A stretch of DNA of 64,000 bases from SHLQ01 sp964610745 (GCA_964610745.1 CAZSYL010000010.1:25073-89072), one strand, 5' to 3'; shown: positions 36,222 through 45,055, counted from the stretch's first letter. Made by a program: numbers and translations. The notes: generated from the sequence alone by a model not told the origin.

Positions 36222-36450
36222 TATTTGCCAGGTAACAGGGAAGAAGCCAGCGTTCGGCAAGAACGTCTCCCACTCAAACCGCAAGACCAACCGACGTTGG
36301 GATATCAACATCCAGAAGAAGCGGTATTACCTGCCTTCTGAGAAGAAGTGGATTTCCCTCACGGTTTCGGCCAAGGGCATCAAGACCATCGACAAGCGTG
36401 GCATCGAGAGCGTCGTTGCCGAGATGCGCAGGAACGGACAGAAAATCTAA
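36214..36450 (+). CDS. rpmB: 50S ribosomal protein L28 (low-Cys form)
   Basis: 78 aa: M-S-R-I-C-Q-V-T-G-K-K-P at the start, then a basic core N-R-K-T-N-R-R-W-D-I-N-I-Q. Only one Cys remains, so this is the zinc-free type of L28. The stop TAA overlaps the ATG of rpmG by one base (TAATG), so both ribosomal proteins are made together. No Zur-like dyad was seen upstream. Confidence 0.95.
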   Translation: MSRICQVTGKKPAFGKNVSHSNRKTNRRWDINIQKKRYYLPSEKKWISLTVSAKGIKTIDKRGIESVVAEMRRNGQKI

Positions 36451-36611
36451 TGGGATCCGACAAGCGTCCAATTATCAAGCTTCGCTCAACCGCCGGCACT
36501 GGCTTCCAGTACTGGACCACGAAGAACAAGACCAACACTCGTGAGCGCCTCGAACTGATGAAGTTCGACCCGGTTGCACGAAAGCACGTACTCTTCCGCG
36601 AAGAGCGCTAA
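36450..36611 (+). CDS. rpmG: 50S ribosomal protein L33 (Cys-free form)
   Basis: 53 aa from ATG 36450, the base shared with the rpmB stop. It has K-R-P-I-I-K-L-R-S-T-A-G-T-G-F-Q-Y-W-T-T-K and K-F-D-P-V-A-R-K-H-V-L-F-R-E. No cysteine is present, so zinc-free like its L28 partner. The rpmB-rpmG pair is followed by a strong bidirectional terminator. Confidence 0.93.
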   Translation: MGSDKRPIIKLRSTAGTGFQYWTTKNKTNTRERLELMKFDPVARKHVLFREER

Positions 36612-36664
36612 CCGCGGTCCAGCGTCTGGCTGGCTCCGCAACACCTACGAGCCTCACAACGAAA

Positions 36665-36703
36665 AATGATCCTCAGCCCCGAGCTGAGGATCATTCTCGT
36701 TTT
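36665..36703. terminator. Bidirectional rho-independent terminator after rpmG
   Basis: 13-bp arms 36665-36677 and 36683-36695 with loop CCCGA, followed by CTCGTTTT on the plus strand. On the minus strand the stem is followed by a T5 run, so it can work in both directions. Confidence 0.8.
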
Positions 36704-36768
36704 GGCCAAATGCGTGAGTGAGATCAACTACGGTAGGTCGACTGACGAAAATCCAGGAGTCGTGAAGA

Positions 36769-37098
36769 GTGGGAACGTACGAGATCACGCGGAACCGGAA
36801 CGGGTTGTTCAAGTGGAGCCTCAGGGCGGGTAACGGCGAGGTGGTGCTGGCCAGCCAAATGTATAAGTCGAAGGCATCTGCCCAGAAGGGGATCGCGTCG
36901 ACGATGTTGAACAGCGCTCACCCAGATCGCTTTGAACGAAAGACCGCTCGGAACAACAAGCCGTTCTTTGTGCTCAAGGCTCTGAATGGTCAGCAGGTCG
37001 GTAAGAGCCAGTTGTATGAGTCTGAGCGCGCCCGTGACAACGGCATTCGGTCGGTCGCCAAAAACGGTCCCAACAGCACGATCAAAGACCTCAGCTGA
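36769..37098 (+). CDS. YegP/DUF1508 (UPF0339) protein, two repeats
   Basis: 109 aa from GTG 36769. Two repeats of the DUF1508 unit are visible: F-K-W-S-L-R-A-G-N-G-E-V-V-L-A-S-Q and F-F-V-L-K-A-L-N-G-Q-Q-V-G-K-S-Q. Each ends with a Y-x-S-x-x-x-A-x-x-G-I helix. YegP-type proteins are small cytoplasmic proteins of unknown role. It converges on the BON-OmpA gene 9 bp downstream. Confidence 0.85.
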   Translation: MGTYEITRNRNGLFKWSLRAGNGEVVLASQMYKSKASAQKGIASTMLNSAHPDRFERKTARNNKPFFVLKALNGQQVGKSQLYESERARDNGIRSVAKNGPNSTIKDLS

Positions 37099-37107
37099 GC
37101 AGCTTGG

Positions 37108-37914
37108 CTAGTTGAGGACGAGGAACTCGATACGGCGGTTGCGCGCGCGGCCATCGGGGAGTTCGTTTGAGGCGATTGGCTGGGAGTCGCCGTAGCCGAC
37201 CGCGACGAGGCGCCGCTCTTCGATGCCAGCTGCCACAAGCGACCCGAGAACCGAGTCGGCCCTGTCTTGAGCCAGGATCTCGTTGGTCTCCGGGTCGCCG
37301 CTGGAATCGGTGTGTCCGCCAACTTCGATCCGAATGTCGGGGTTCTCGTTGAGTAGTGCAATCACCTGATCGAGAGTGGCCTGTGATTCGGGCGTAATCT
37401 CGACACTTCGCTGTTCGAAGGCGATTGGGGAGACCGCGGCGATCGTTGCGAGACGCAACTGGAGCTGCAGGTCGTTCGATGAGGCACCCCCGATTGCGGT
37501 GGTGCTCTCGCCGGGCTCAGGAATGTCAGCGCTATCGCCAGGATGGCTGAGGTTGTTCTGCACGAACGCGACTTCGGCTATCGAGGAGGCGACCGCATCT
37601 GCCGCGATGACGTCAGTTCGGGTTGGAAGTTCGCCAGAGAGGGTCACGGTGCGGCCGTTGGCCTCGACGATGACGTCGCCGTAGCCGGCACGGGTCAGCG
37701 CTGGACCAACGATTGCTTCAAGGTCGACACGGCTCTCGTCGGCTTCGGCTTCTTCGGTTACACCGGTGGATCCGAGAACGAAGAGGAGAATCAAAACACC
37801 AAGAACTGCCCCGACGATTAGCAATCGTCCCAAAGGGATGGCGCTTGCTCGACCGGAGGAGCCCCTCGAGCTGTTGATGTTGTTTGGGAAGCCGATTGGC
37901 AGGCGAGAATTCAT
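37108..37914 (-). CDS. TM-BON-OmpA protein (ArfA/OmpATb-like)
   Basis: 268 aa: one TM helix (L-L-I-V-G-A-V-L-G-V-L-I-L-L-F-V-L), a BON-like domain (V-D-L-E-A-I-V-G-P-A-L-T-R-A-G), then an OmpA/MotB peptidoglycan-binding domain with G-G-H-T-D-S-S-G and R-A-R-N-R-R-I-E-F. This order is that of mycobacterial ArfA (OmpATb). It probably bridges membrane and wall. It is divergent from the small membrane gene at 37972. Confidence 0.8.
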   Translation of the reverse strand: MNSRLPIGFPNNINSSRGSSGRASAIPLGRLLIVGAVLGVLILLFVLGSTGVTEEAEADESRVDLEAIVGPALTRAGYGDVIVEANGRTVTLSGELPTRTDVIAADAVASSIAEVAFVQNNLSHPGDSADIPEPGESTTAIGGASSNDLQLQLRLATIAAVSPIAFEQRSVEITPESQATLDQVIALLNENPDIRIEVGGHTDSSGDPETNEILAQDRADSVLGSLVAAGIEERRLVAVGYGDSQPIASNELPDGRARNRRIEFLVLN

Positions 37915-37971
37915 GAGTTTCAGCGAGGGGGTGGCACCGCGGCGGGCGAATAAGGTGCGAGAATTACAATC

Positions 37972-38313
37972 ATGCCGCAGATCGCACAGAGTGACGAATC
38001 CATAGACGTCGAAGATCTCCCCCAGGACGTGATCGATGCGCTTCCCGATGATATCCGAGAGGAGATCCTCTCTGGAGCGCGCGAGCAGATCCCCGAGAAC
38101 ATCGTTGACGATCTCACTCCCGACATCGCCAACCAGATCCCAGACGGCTTGGTCGGGGCGGCCACTGGCAACCCCGGATTGACCGCGGTCATCGTCGTCA
38201 TTGGACTGCTTGCGATCGGTGGAGCGATTATGGGGGCCATCAAGGGCTTCTTTAAGGTGGCTATCTTTCTCGGCATTGTCGCTGCGGTGCTCTGGTTCTT
38301 CGTCTTGAGCTAG
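37972..38313 (+). CDS. Small two-TM membrane protein
   Basis: 113 aa: an acidic 65-residue N-part (D-V-E-D-L-P-Q-D-V-I-D-A-L-P) and two hydrophobic helices at about 68-85 and 90-112. It is divergently transcribed from the BON-OmpA gene. No family was recognised. Confidence 0.65.
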   Translation: MPQIAQSDESIDVEDLPQDVIDALPDDIREEILSGAREQIPENIVDDLTPDIANQIPDGLVGAATGNPGLTAVIVVIGLLAIGGAIMGAIKGFFKVAIFLGIVAAVLWFFVLS

Positions 38314-38319
38314 ACAGCC

Positions 38320-39720
38320 CTATTGGCTGGACTCGCAGCGTTGTTGGTCGCCGCTCGACGCAGCCGTCGAGGCGTTCCAGCCAAAGCAGGTGTCGTTGCC
38401 AGGGCCTCCGTTGAGCACGTCGATGTTCGCGCCACCGACAATCCGGTCGGCGCCGAACTGGCCGCGCAGATTGTCTCGACCCCGCCCTCCGGACAACACG
38501 TCGGTGCCCGGGCCACCTTCGAGGATGTCATTGCCACCCGCACCTCTCAGGCTGTCGCTGCCAGCGCCACCTTCGATCGTGTCGTTGCCGCGACCGCCAC
38601 AGACGATGTCGTTGCCACCGAGGCCGAGGATTCGGTCGTCGCCACCTAGACCGACGATCACGTCGGCACGATCCGTGCCCCGGATGGTGTCGTTGCCCGA
38701 TGTTCCAACGATTGTCGCCGGATGACCCTGGCAGGTGTAAGTCGCTGCGTCAGCGTCGAATGCAGTGACCGTGTAGGAGCGATTGACCGAGCGGCCGTTG
38801 ATCGTCACGCCGGATACCTCGACCCGGTAAACCGTATCGCCGATCGCTGTTGGGTTCGCCGACGACACCTCGAAGCCCAGGGTCGGGTCGCCGAAGCCAT
38901 CGACCACTGGCAATAGTCGAACTCCGATCGAGCGACCATTCTCCGTTACCCGAACGCTTGCGCGACTGAAGTCGACGTTCCCGGTCCCGGCAAAGCCGAT
39001 CGACCAGCGGTCGAAGATGACCTCGTCGGGTACAAATCCAGCCGGAGGCCACGCAACCCAGTTGCTCTCGCTGCTGCGCCTGCCGAAGTTGTTGATCACC
39101 CGTACTGAGCTTGCGCGAGACGTGTTGCCGATCCCGACGGTGGTCAGTTCGGGGAAGAGGAGCCAGCGACGATGACCGAGCGCTTCGTTGGACGCTCCGG
39201 GGTCCTCGATCTGTCCGAGTACGCCACCGGTGCCATTGATGCCGAGGGTGAGGTTGCTCGTCCGAGCTGCGGCTGCGCCTCCGGGGCTATAACAGCTCCA
39301 ACTCTGGCCGGGTGAGTGGGAGAGCTGGTTCTGCGCCTGCATCATCAGGGCAGCTCGTTGGGCGTTTCTGCTCTGTGCTGGATCTTCGACGACGTTTGCA
39401 AGTCCTGCCATGCGACGGAACCAGTTGATAGATTCGATGGTCGCGGTGTCGAATCCGTTGCTTGTTGAGCCGGCGTTGCAGCTCTGGACCGACCCGTTCC
39501 AACCGCTGTTCAGGTTGAGGTTCGTCGTCACCGCGCTGCGATAGGTATTGGCCACCTGTCGACGGTTGTTGTTGTCGATCGACGGTACGGCGCCGTTGCT
39601 GCTGGCATTGAGTTCTCCGGGAGCAACGATCAGCGTTGCTGCAAGAATCAGCAGCGACCCAACAACGGCGATGACGCCGCGCAAGACGGGAGAGAACGTA
39701 GCCTTCGTTACCGTTCGCAA
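38320..39720 (-). CDS. Secreted CAP-domain protein with RTX repeats
   Basis: 466 aa. Signal/TM segment (G-V-I-A-V-V-G-S-L-L-I-L-A-A-T), then a CAP/SCP-type domain with N-W-F-R-R-M-A-G, Q-L-S-H-S-P and E-A-L-G-H-R-R-W-L-L. The C-terminal 100 residues are RTX nonapeptides of the G-G-x-G-x-D-x-L type (about ten), binding Ca2+ outside the cell. The gene starts inside the end of the M23-RTX gene (13 bp overlap). Likely a secreted or surface protein acting with its neighbour. Confidence 0.83.
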   Translation of the reverse strand: MRTVTKATFSPVLRGVIAVVGSLLILAATLIVAPGELNASSNGAVPSIDNNNRRQVANTYRSAVTTNLNLNSGWNGSVQSCNAGSTSNGFDTATIESINWFRRMAGLANVVEDPAQSRNAQRAALMMQAQNQLSHSPGQSWSCYSPGGAAAARTSNLTLGINGTGGVLGQIEDPGASNEALGHRRWLLFPELTTVGIGNTSRASSVRVINNFGRRSSESNWVAWPPAGFVPDEVIFDRWSIGFAGTGNVDFSRASVRVTENGRSIGVRLLPVVDGFGDPTLGFEVSSANPTAIGDTVYRVEVSGVTINGRSVNRSYTVTAFDADAATYTCQGHPATIVGTSGNDTIRGTDRADVIVGLGGDDRILGLGGNDIVCGGRGNDTIEGGAGSDSLRGAGGNDILEGGPGTDVLSGGRGRDNLRGQFGADRIVGGANIDVLNGGPGNDTCFGWNASTAASSGDQQRCESSQ

Positions 39721-41210
39721 CGTAGAACTTCCTCATTGACCGCGCCACCTGTCTGGCACGCATCGTTGCCATTCCCGCCGTCGAATGAGTCAGTTCCGGC
39801 ACCGCCGACTAGAGAGTCGTTGCCGTTTCGTCCTTGCAGAGTATCTCGCCCAGCGTCTCCGAAGAGTCGGTCGTTTCCGCCGCCTCCGAAAATCGTGTCG
39901 CTGCCTCTGCCGCCCCGGAGCTCGTCGAAGCCGCCATTACCAGCGAGTGTGTCATTGCCGCCGTTACCGAAGATCGCGTCTGCACCGCCGCCACCTCGGA
40001 CTCGGTCGTTTCCGGCGCCACCGATGAGTCGATCGTTGCCTCCGTCGCCCTGGACCAGATCGGTGCCGGCACCCGCGTTGACGAAGTCGTTGCCGTCTCC
40101 GGCGAAAATCTGGTCAGCGCCAGCGCCACCGGAGATGTTATCGATTCCCCCGAGCCCACAGATGAGATCGTTACCTCCGCGACCGTTGATCACGTCGCGT
40201 TCTTGGGTGCCAATGAGTACATCTGCTTGCTCGGTACCGGTCAGTCCTTCTTGCGATGCGTAGAGACCGTCACAGGTGCGTCGGATCTCTTCTTGCGTGG
40301 GGTCGTACGCAACGATTGCGGACCAGGGTTGGGGATTGCCGTTGATGACCTCTCTCGCTTGAACCTCGGTGATGCCCAGGATTGCGTCGAAGCGTCGGAA
40401 CGCCCCGCCCGCGAGAGTGAAGACGATTGGCTCGGCGAGCCCGTCCTGGTCGAGGCGGATTTGGTACGTCGATGACTTTGGTCCAACCGGTGCGGCCACA
40501 CCGAAGGAGAGGGGACCAGCAAAGATCCTCGGTACCGCCGTCGGAACGGGGTCGGCTGCAGTTGATGAATTCGGGAAGCAAGTGAAATCGTCGTTGACCA
40601 TGACCGAACCAAACGGAACGTCGGCCCAATCGTTGACGCCGAACGCCGCGGGATACTCGATGATTTGGCCGTCGACGCATCCAAGGAAACTTCCCAATTC
40701 GCTGCGGGTGCCGAGCGGGAAGTGTTCGTCGAAGTGGAGGTGCGCACTGCTGAAGTGGCCGGTGAGTCCGCTGGTCCCGAGCGGGGCACCGATTCGTACG
40801 ACATCGCCCACGGCCACGCTCACCTCGTCCATGTGGAGGTAACGGGAGTATCGGCCGTCGGGGTGTTCAATGACGACGATGTTGCCTGCGCCGTTGTTGC
40901 AGGATCCCCGGCCAGAGCAGAAGCCGTCGGCTTCGATGACGACACCTGCACCGGTGGAGAACAGGGGTGTTCCAGGTGCCATACCGAAATCGATCGCAGG
41001 ACCGTTGTGGTGATTGCTGCAGATGCCGTCGGAGGGATTGCGTTCGGTGCACCACACCTGAAATTCGCCCACAAATGGGACGGCCGCTGAAGTTTGGGCT
41101 GGGTCAGGGACCGAGTTCTGCGCTCCGGCGAAGGGTGTGGGTGCCACAACGCTGGCGATCAGGGCGATCGTAAGTACAGCGGGACGAAGACGTTGGCGGG
41201 AGAACGACAA
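39708..41210 (-). CDS. Secreted M23 (LytM) peptidase with RTX repeats
   Basis: 500 aa. Signal peptide (A-V-L-T-I-A-L-I-A-S-V-V-A-P-T-P-F-A-G-A), an M23 domain with H-N-G-P-A-I-D-F-G (zinc His and Asp) and H-L-H-F-D (zinc and catalytic His). The C-terminal 160 residues are about 16 RTX repeats (G-G-x-G-N-D). M23 enzymes cleave peptidoglycan cross-bridges. It overlaps the CAP-RTX gene by 13 bp, so both are one transcript. A Ca2+-dependent wall or prey lysis role is inferred. Confidence 0.85.
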   Translation of the reverse strand: MSFSRQRLRPAVLTIALIASVVAPTPFAGAQNSVPDPAQTSAAVPFVGEFQVWCTERNPSDGICSNHHNGPAIDFGMAPGTPLFSTGAGVVIEADGFCSGRGSCNNGAGNIVVIEHPDGRYSRYLHMDEVSVAVGDVVRIGAPLGTSGLTGHFSSAHLHFDEHFPLGTRSELGSFLGCVDGQIIEYPAAFGVNDWADVPFGSVMVNDDFTCFPNSSTAADPVPTAVPRIFAGPLSFGVAAPVGPKSSTYQIRLDQDGLAEPIVFTLAGGAFRRFDAILGITEVQAREVINGNPQPWSAIVAYDPTQEEIRRTCDGLYASQEGLTGTEQADVLIGTQERDVINGRGGNDLICGLGGIDNISGGAGADQIFAGDGNDFVNAGAGTDLVQGDGGNDRLIGGAGNDRVRGGGGADAIFGNGGNDTLAGNGGFDELRGGRGSDTIFGGGGNDRLFGDAGRDTLQGRNGNDSLVGGAGTDSFDGGNGNDACQTGGAVNEEVLRCER

Positions 41211-41353
41211 GATTCAATTTTCCTGGGGAGACGGCGGTATTGACGACGTGACTCTGACATATTTCGGTAATGAATGTCACGCGACCGCAACATTCTTGCC
41301 GAAGGGTTCGGGTTGTGCGCAAATCGGCCGCGTTTTCTTTTTCGGACGGCATC

Positions 41354-41677
41354 TCAGGGCACGAGCGCTTTTGCCAGGCCGGGTACTTCTGGCGGCTCAT
41401 GTCCAACGAGTACGTCCTTGACTCGTGCGCTCACGATGACGCCGTCGAGCGCCCGTGATTCTTCGATGTCGACTTCGAGTGTCCAACGGCTACCCCACGC
41501 GGTGAGGTGTACGGTCCGAAGACCGCTGTCGTCGACCGTCTCCACGCGATCTCGCATGGCCCAGTCCTGGCCGCTCAGAATGCCGTTGAACCAAGCCAGC
41601 GCCTCTTCGAGCGCCATTGGCCGATGTAGTTCAGATACAACGGTCAGTGGGGCGTTCGTCGCAGGTTGTGTTGACAC
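41354..41677 (-). CDS. Hypothetical protein, about 107 aa
   Basis: Soluble, no signal peptide, mixed alpha/beta composition. It includes W-T-L-E-V-D-I-E-E-S and R-P-M-A-L-E-E-A-L-A-W-F. I recognise no family. It lies alone between the RTX pair and the DUF4190-like gene, on the same strand as both. Confidence 0.55.
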   Translation of the reverse strand: MSTQPATNAPLTVVSELHRPMALEEALAWFNGILSGQDWAMRDRVETVDDSGLRTVHLTAWGSRWTLEVDIEESRALDGVIVSARVKDVLVGHEPPEVPGLAKALVP

Positions 41678-41796
41678 TTGGTCCTCGTCTCCGAGGCCCC
41701 GGCTCCACCCGTGTGCAGAGAAGAAGGTAGTGGAGCGCGCTTCTTAGAACCAAAACCGTTTCGAGTTTTCTCGCGCCGCCGCGCGGACTCGTCAAA

Positions 41797-42522
41797 CTAG
41801 CCAAACGGCGAGCTGCTGCGTGATACCTCGGCGACCGAACAGGACTCGAACAACGCTGAGTTGGAACGTTGGAAAATTCGAACATCGGCCTGCTCACCCG
41901 GGTCGACAAAGTCGCTTTCGACGATCTCTATGAGTTCGTCGCCGGTATCGGTGTCCCAAAGGACGGTTAGTTCATAGCGCTGAGCGACGTCGGTCGGGTT
42001 CTCTACCGTGATGGTGGCCAGTGCCAGCCCGTCGTCGGTGCACGCAACCTCGATCACGTCGTCCTCAGGTGGAAAGTCCACGAGGTCGGTTCCGGGATCG
42101 AACACCGCGTCAAAGTCGAGTTCACCATCTTGAATAGCCGAGACGACGATCGCTGTCGCTCCAACCGATGCGACGATCGATATCAGCGAGATGGCAACGC
42201 TGCTGATAGCCATGACCCGGCCGGCACCCGACACTTTGGAACGCCGAATGCCGACGATGCCCATGACAAGGGCGATGAGGCCGATGACACCGCCGATCAC
42301 CACGATCGATAGGACGAGAGCGAGGCTGGAAGTGATGAGGGCTGCGAGAGCGATGGGGTTGCCCCGACGCGTGCTGCCTTGGCTACTCGGAGGCTGATTA
42401 TTCAGCGGTGGCGACACCGGCGGGCCGCTGGGGGGCGGTGGAGGGGCCGACGGCGGTGGCGGCGGCGAAGATGACGAAGGAAGTGGCGGCGGTGGCGGTG
42501 GCCCCGACTCGTGGTCAGACAC
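41797..42522 (-). CDS. Pro-rich membrane protein, DUF4190-like
   Basis: About 241 aa from GTG 42522, which keeps the promoter free for the divergent HD gene; ATG 42588 is in frame but overlaps that gene. A Pro/Ser N-tail (P-P-P-P-P-L-P-S-S-S-S) is followed by two TM helices of the DUF4190 kind (A-L-A-A-L-I-T-S-S-L-A-L-V-L-S, I-G-L-I-A-L-V-M-G-I-V-G). A third helix and an outer domain end the protein. Function unknown. Confidence 0.72.
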   Translation of the reverse strand: MSDHESGPPPPPPLPSSSSPPPPPSAPPPPPSGPPVSPPLNNQPPSSQGSTRRGNPIALAALITSSLALVLSIVVIGGVIGLIALVMGIVGIRRSKVSGAGRVMAISSVAISLISIVASVGATAIVVSAIQDGELDFDAVFDPGTDLVDFPPEDDVIEVACTDDGLALATITVENPTDVAQRYELTVLWDTDTGDELIEIVESDFVDPGEQADVRIFQRSNSALFESCSVAEVSRSSSPFG

Positions 42523-42571
42523 GAGTTGAAGACTATTGGGCCTGATTGACTCTTCGCTATCCTGCGTAGCT

Positions 42572-43345
42572 GTGAGTGGTTCGACCAATGTTCAGGATTT
42601 GATCGATGCGCTGCAGGCCGACGACCCGTCAGATGGCCTGTGGGAGCTTTGCGACTCCGGACGGATGGAGGCGATCGCACCTGAAATCCCGCTGTTGCGG
42701 ATGGAGCAGGACCCAATCCACCGCCACAAGGACGTGCTCGCACACACGATTGCGGTCACCTCGAAGACCAAGCCTGAGTTGACGGTTCGTTTGGCAGCGT
42801 TGTTCCACGATGTCGGCAAGCCAAAGACCCGGCGTATCGATGATTCCGGCGTGACGTTCCGTCACCACGAAGCAGTCGGCGCACGAATGGCGCGCAAACG
42901 TTTGACCGCCCTCGAGTTTGATGAGCAGCTTGTCGAGGACGTGACCGAGCTGGTCCGACTCTCGGGTCGATTCAAGGGCTATTCCGACGGATGGTCAGAT
43001 TCAGCAGTTCGTCGCTATGCGCGTGAGGCCGGTCCGCTACTTGGAACACTGAACCATCTCATCCGCTGTGATTGCACCACGCGAAACGCTCGCAAGCTCG
43101 AAGGTATACAGCGGGCAATGGACGATCTTGAGCGACGTATTGGTGAGTTGGCTGAGGCCGACCGTCGCGCCGCGGAACGCCCCGACATGAACGGCGATGC
43201 TGTGATGGCTTACCTCGGACTCGAGCCCGGACCACTCGTAGGTCGGGCGGTGAAGATGCTGCTCGAGGTCAAGCGTGCCGAGGGCGAGCTGCCGCGGGAA
43301 GAGCTCGAAGCTCGCCTAGATGCCTGGTACGCAGACCAGACCTAA
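42572..43345 (+). CDS. HD-domain protein related to the C-terminal half of CCA-adding enzyme
   Basis: 257 aa from GTG 42572. It aligns with the second half of class II CCA tRNA nucleotidyltransferases: R-M-E-Q-D-P-I-H-R-H-K-D-V, F-H-D-V-G-K-P-K-T-R (the HD), H-H-E-A-V-G-A-R-M-A, D-C-T-T-R-N and E-P-G-P-L-V-G-R-A. The N-terminal nucleotidyltransferase head (about 200 residues) is absent, and no head lies upstream. It may be a stand-alone phosphohydrolase, or a split partner of a head encoded elsewhere. The C-terminal end overlaps the OmpA gene by 4 nt. Confidence 0.8.
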   Translation: MSGSTNVQDLIDALQADDPSDGLWELCDSGRMEAIAPEIPLLRMEQDPIHRHKDVLAHTIAVTSKTKPELTVRLAALFHDVGKPKTRRIDDSGVTFRHHEAVGARMARKRLTALEFDEQLVEDVTELVRLSGRFKGYSDGWSDSAVRRYAREAGPLLGTLNHLIRCDCTTRNARKLEGIQRAMDDLERRIGELAEADRRAAERPDMNGDAVMAYLGLEPGPLVGRAVKMLLEVKRAEGELPREELEARLDAWYADQT

Positions 43346-44142
43346 CGACCGCTAATGACAAAGTCGATGCGCTCGGTCGGTGTGTCGAGCACCGGTTCGC
43401 TGTTGCCGACGCCGCTGGCCGTCACGACGTTGGCTACGACACCGGACGCAACAATTTGGTCTGCGGCGGCTTCGGCGCGGGCCAGGCTCAACGGACCTCC
43501 GTCAGCATGGCCTACGACCTCGACGGTCTGATTTCCACTCGACCGCACAACAGTGGCCACCTCGGCGATGAGACTGTTGAGTTCGGGGTTGAGATCATCT
43601 GTGCCAGCATCGAACAGCGTCGGCTCGACGACACGGATCACAATGTCGCCGTTGTTTTCAAAGGTCGGGCTCAACAGTTGGCTGTCGAATACTTCGCGGT
43701 TGGGAAATAGCTGGGTAGCGATGCCGAGGAAGGCGTCTGCTTCCGCGTCGTTCGCGGCCCCGCCTGTGAGGCGCATGACGGTGGCTCCAAGTTCGATCAC
43801 GATTCCAGGCGTGGTCAATTCAGCCTGCTGGTCGGTCGCGATTGGACGAATGGAAGTGGTGGGGTCGGCGGGGTCTTCCGGAGGGACTTCGTCTCCGTCG
43901 TGCTCTGCCGGAACGTTCACCACCTCGCTCGTATCGGGCGCATCGGTGCCAGCGACCTCGTCGCCTCCGAATGGACGCCATCCAAGAACGAAGAGCCCAA
44001 TAAGCACCAACAGGATGCCGAGCGCGGCGATGGCCAACGCTGCACGCGTTCGATGGAGGATGATGATGTTCTCTACGAAGTCGGCGAACTTCCACCGAAT
44101 GGGGTAGTAGTCATCGCCCTTGTTCTTATTGCCTGGACTCAT
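43342..44142 (-). CDS. TM-anchored OmpA/MotB-domain protein
   Basis: 266 aa. One TM helix (L-A-I-A-A-L-G-I-L-L-V-L-I-G-L-F-V-L) is followed by an acidic linker and an OmpA-like domain with E-V-V-G-H-A-D-G-G and R-A-E-A-A-A-D. The end is R-I-D-F-V-I-S rather than the usual NRRIEF. No BON domain is clear, unlike the protein at 37108-37914. Probably wall-binding, with role unknown. Confidence 0.75.
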   Translation of the reverse strand: MSPGNKNKGDDYYPIRWKFADFVENIIILHRTRAALAIAALGILLVLIGLFVLGWRPFGGDEVAGTDAPDTSEVVNVPAEHDGDEVPPEDPADPTTSIRPIATDQQAELTTPGIVIELGATVMRLTGGAANDAEADAFLGIATQLFPNREVFDSQLLSPTFENNGDIVIRVVEPTLFDAGTDDLNPELNSLIAEVATVVRSSGNQTVEVVGHADGGPLSLARAEAAADQIVASGVVANVVTASGVGNSEPVLDTPTERIDFVISGR

Positions 44143-44197
44143 TAGCGTTTCTATCGGTCATAGTGTCCCGGTTCTAAGGCCTGGAGTTAGTCGATTA

Positions 44198-45055
44198 CTA
44201 GGTCTGAGCGAACCCGATTGCGGCCCATTCGCCGCGGGTTCGGATGGTACGGGCGCAGTGGTTGGGGAGTAGTTCGCGCATGGCGCCGACCTGGCTACAC
44301 AACAGGCCAGCCACGATGATTTGCCGAGCGGGTGCGTAATTCTCGGCGACCTCCCGATGGACATCGAGCGTCATGTTGGCAACGACCAGGTCGGTTGTGT
44401 CGATGCGGCTTTCCGCGGCATTACCGCCGATGAGCTCGATCTGGCCGGAGACGTGGTTAGCGGCGATGTTCGTTGCTGCGACGGATAGCGCGTCGGCGTC
44501 GTATTCGGTGGCGCGCACGAAGTTACCGAGTCGCGCGGCAACGATCGCGATGACACCTGTTCCGGTGCCCAGGTCGACGACGACGGGTTTGTTGTTGGAG
44601 GTATCGCTCGACTCGAACCAGCGTATGAGCAGCTCGAGAGCGAGGTGAGTGCTTGGATGTGCGCCATGACCAAACGCTCCGCCGGGGTCGATGATCACAT
44701 CGAGGTCGGGCACGGCTGACGGCTCGTGCCACGGCGCGCGAATGGTGAAGGAGCCAACGGTGGTAGGCCTCAACCCATCCCGCTGGGACTGGATCCACCC
44801 CCGGTAACCCTCGTCGGCACGAATTGCGCAAGAGACGGCTGGCAATTGGAGGCTTAGTGCTTCCAGAGCCATCTCGGCCTGATCTTCAGATCCGAAGCCG
44901 GCGACTTGTTGAATTCGGTCGCCGGGCAGGGGTGTTTCGCCGACCGCGAGTGCACCGCAATCGAACATGATCAACGACGCAATTCCGGCAACCTCGGAAG
45001 CAGGTACAAACCCGTCAGCTTCGATAGTGTTGACGACAGTCCAGGGACTATTCAT
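44198..45055 (-). CDS. prmA: Ribosomal protein L11 methyltransferase-like (PrmA)
   Basis: 285 aa. SAM motif I V-V-D-L-G-T-G-T-G-V-I-A-I is preceded by F-G-H-G-A-H-P-S-T-H-L-A-L-E-L (PrmA FGTGTHPTT). Motif IV appears as V-A-N-M-T-L-D-V. PrmA trimethylates L11 on the ribosome; the rather divergent N-terminus leaves a related methyltransferase possible. It is divergent from gnd. Confidence 0.8.
   Translation of the reverse strand: MNSPWTVVNTIEADGFVPASEVAGIASLIMFDCGALAVGETPLPGDRIQQVAGFGSEDQAEMALEALSLQLPAVSCAIRADEGYRGWIQSQRDGLRPTTVGSFTIRAPWHEPSAVPDLDVIIDPGGAFGHGAHPSTHLALELLIRWFESSDTSNNKPVVVDLGTGTGVIAIVAARLGNFVRATEYDADALSVAATNIAANHVSGQIELIGGNAAESRIDTTDLVVANMTLDVHREVAENYAPARQIIVAGLLCSQVGAMRELLPNHCARTIRTRGEWAAIGFAQT

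Noticed and set aside
35937..36311. Minus-strand frame overlapping rpmB
   Set aside because: Antisense to a certain ribosomal protein gene and its leader; odd composition.
36214..36611. Zur-regulated alternative ribosomal operon
   Set aside because: The proteins are zinc-free, but no Zur-type AT-rich dyad and no rpsN/rpsR partners were found nearby.
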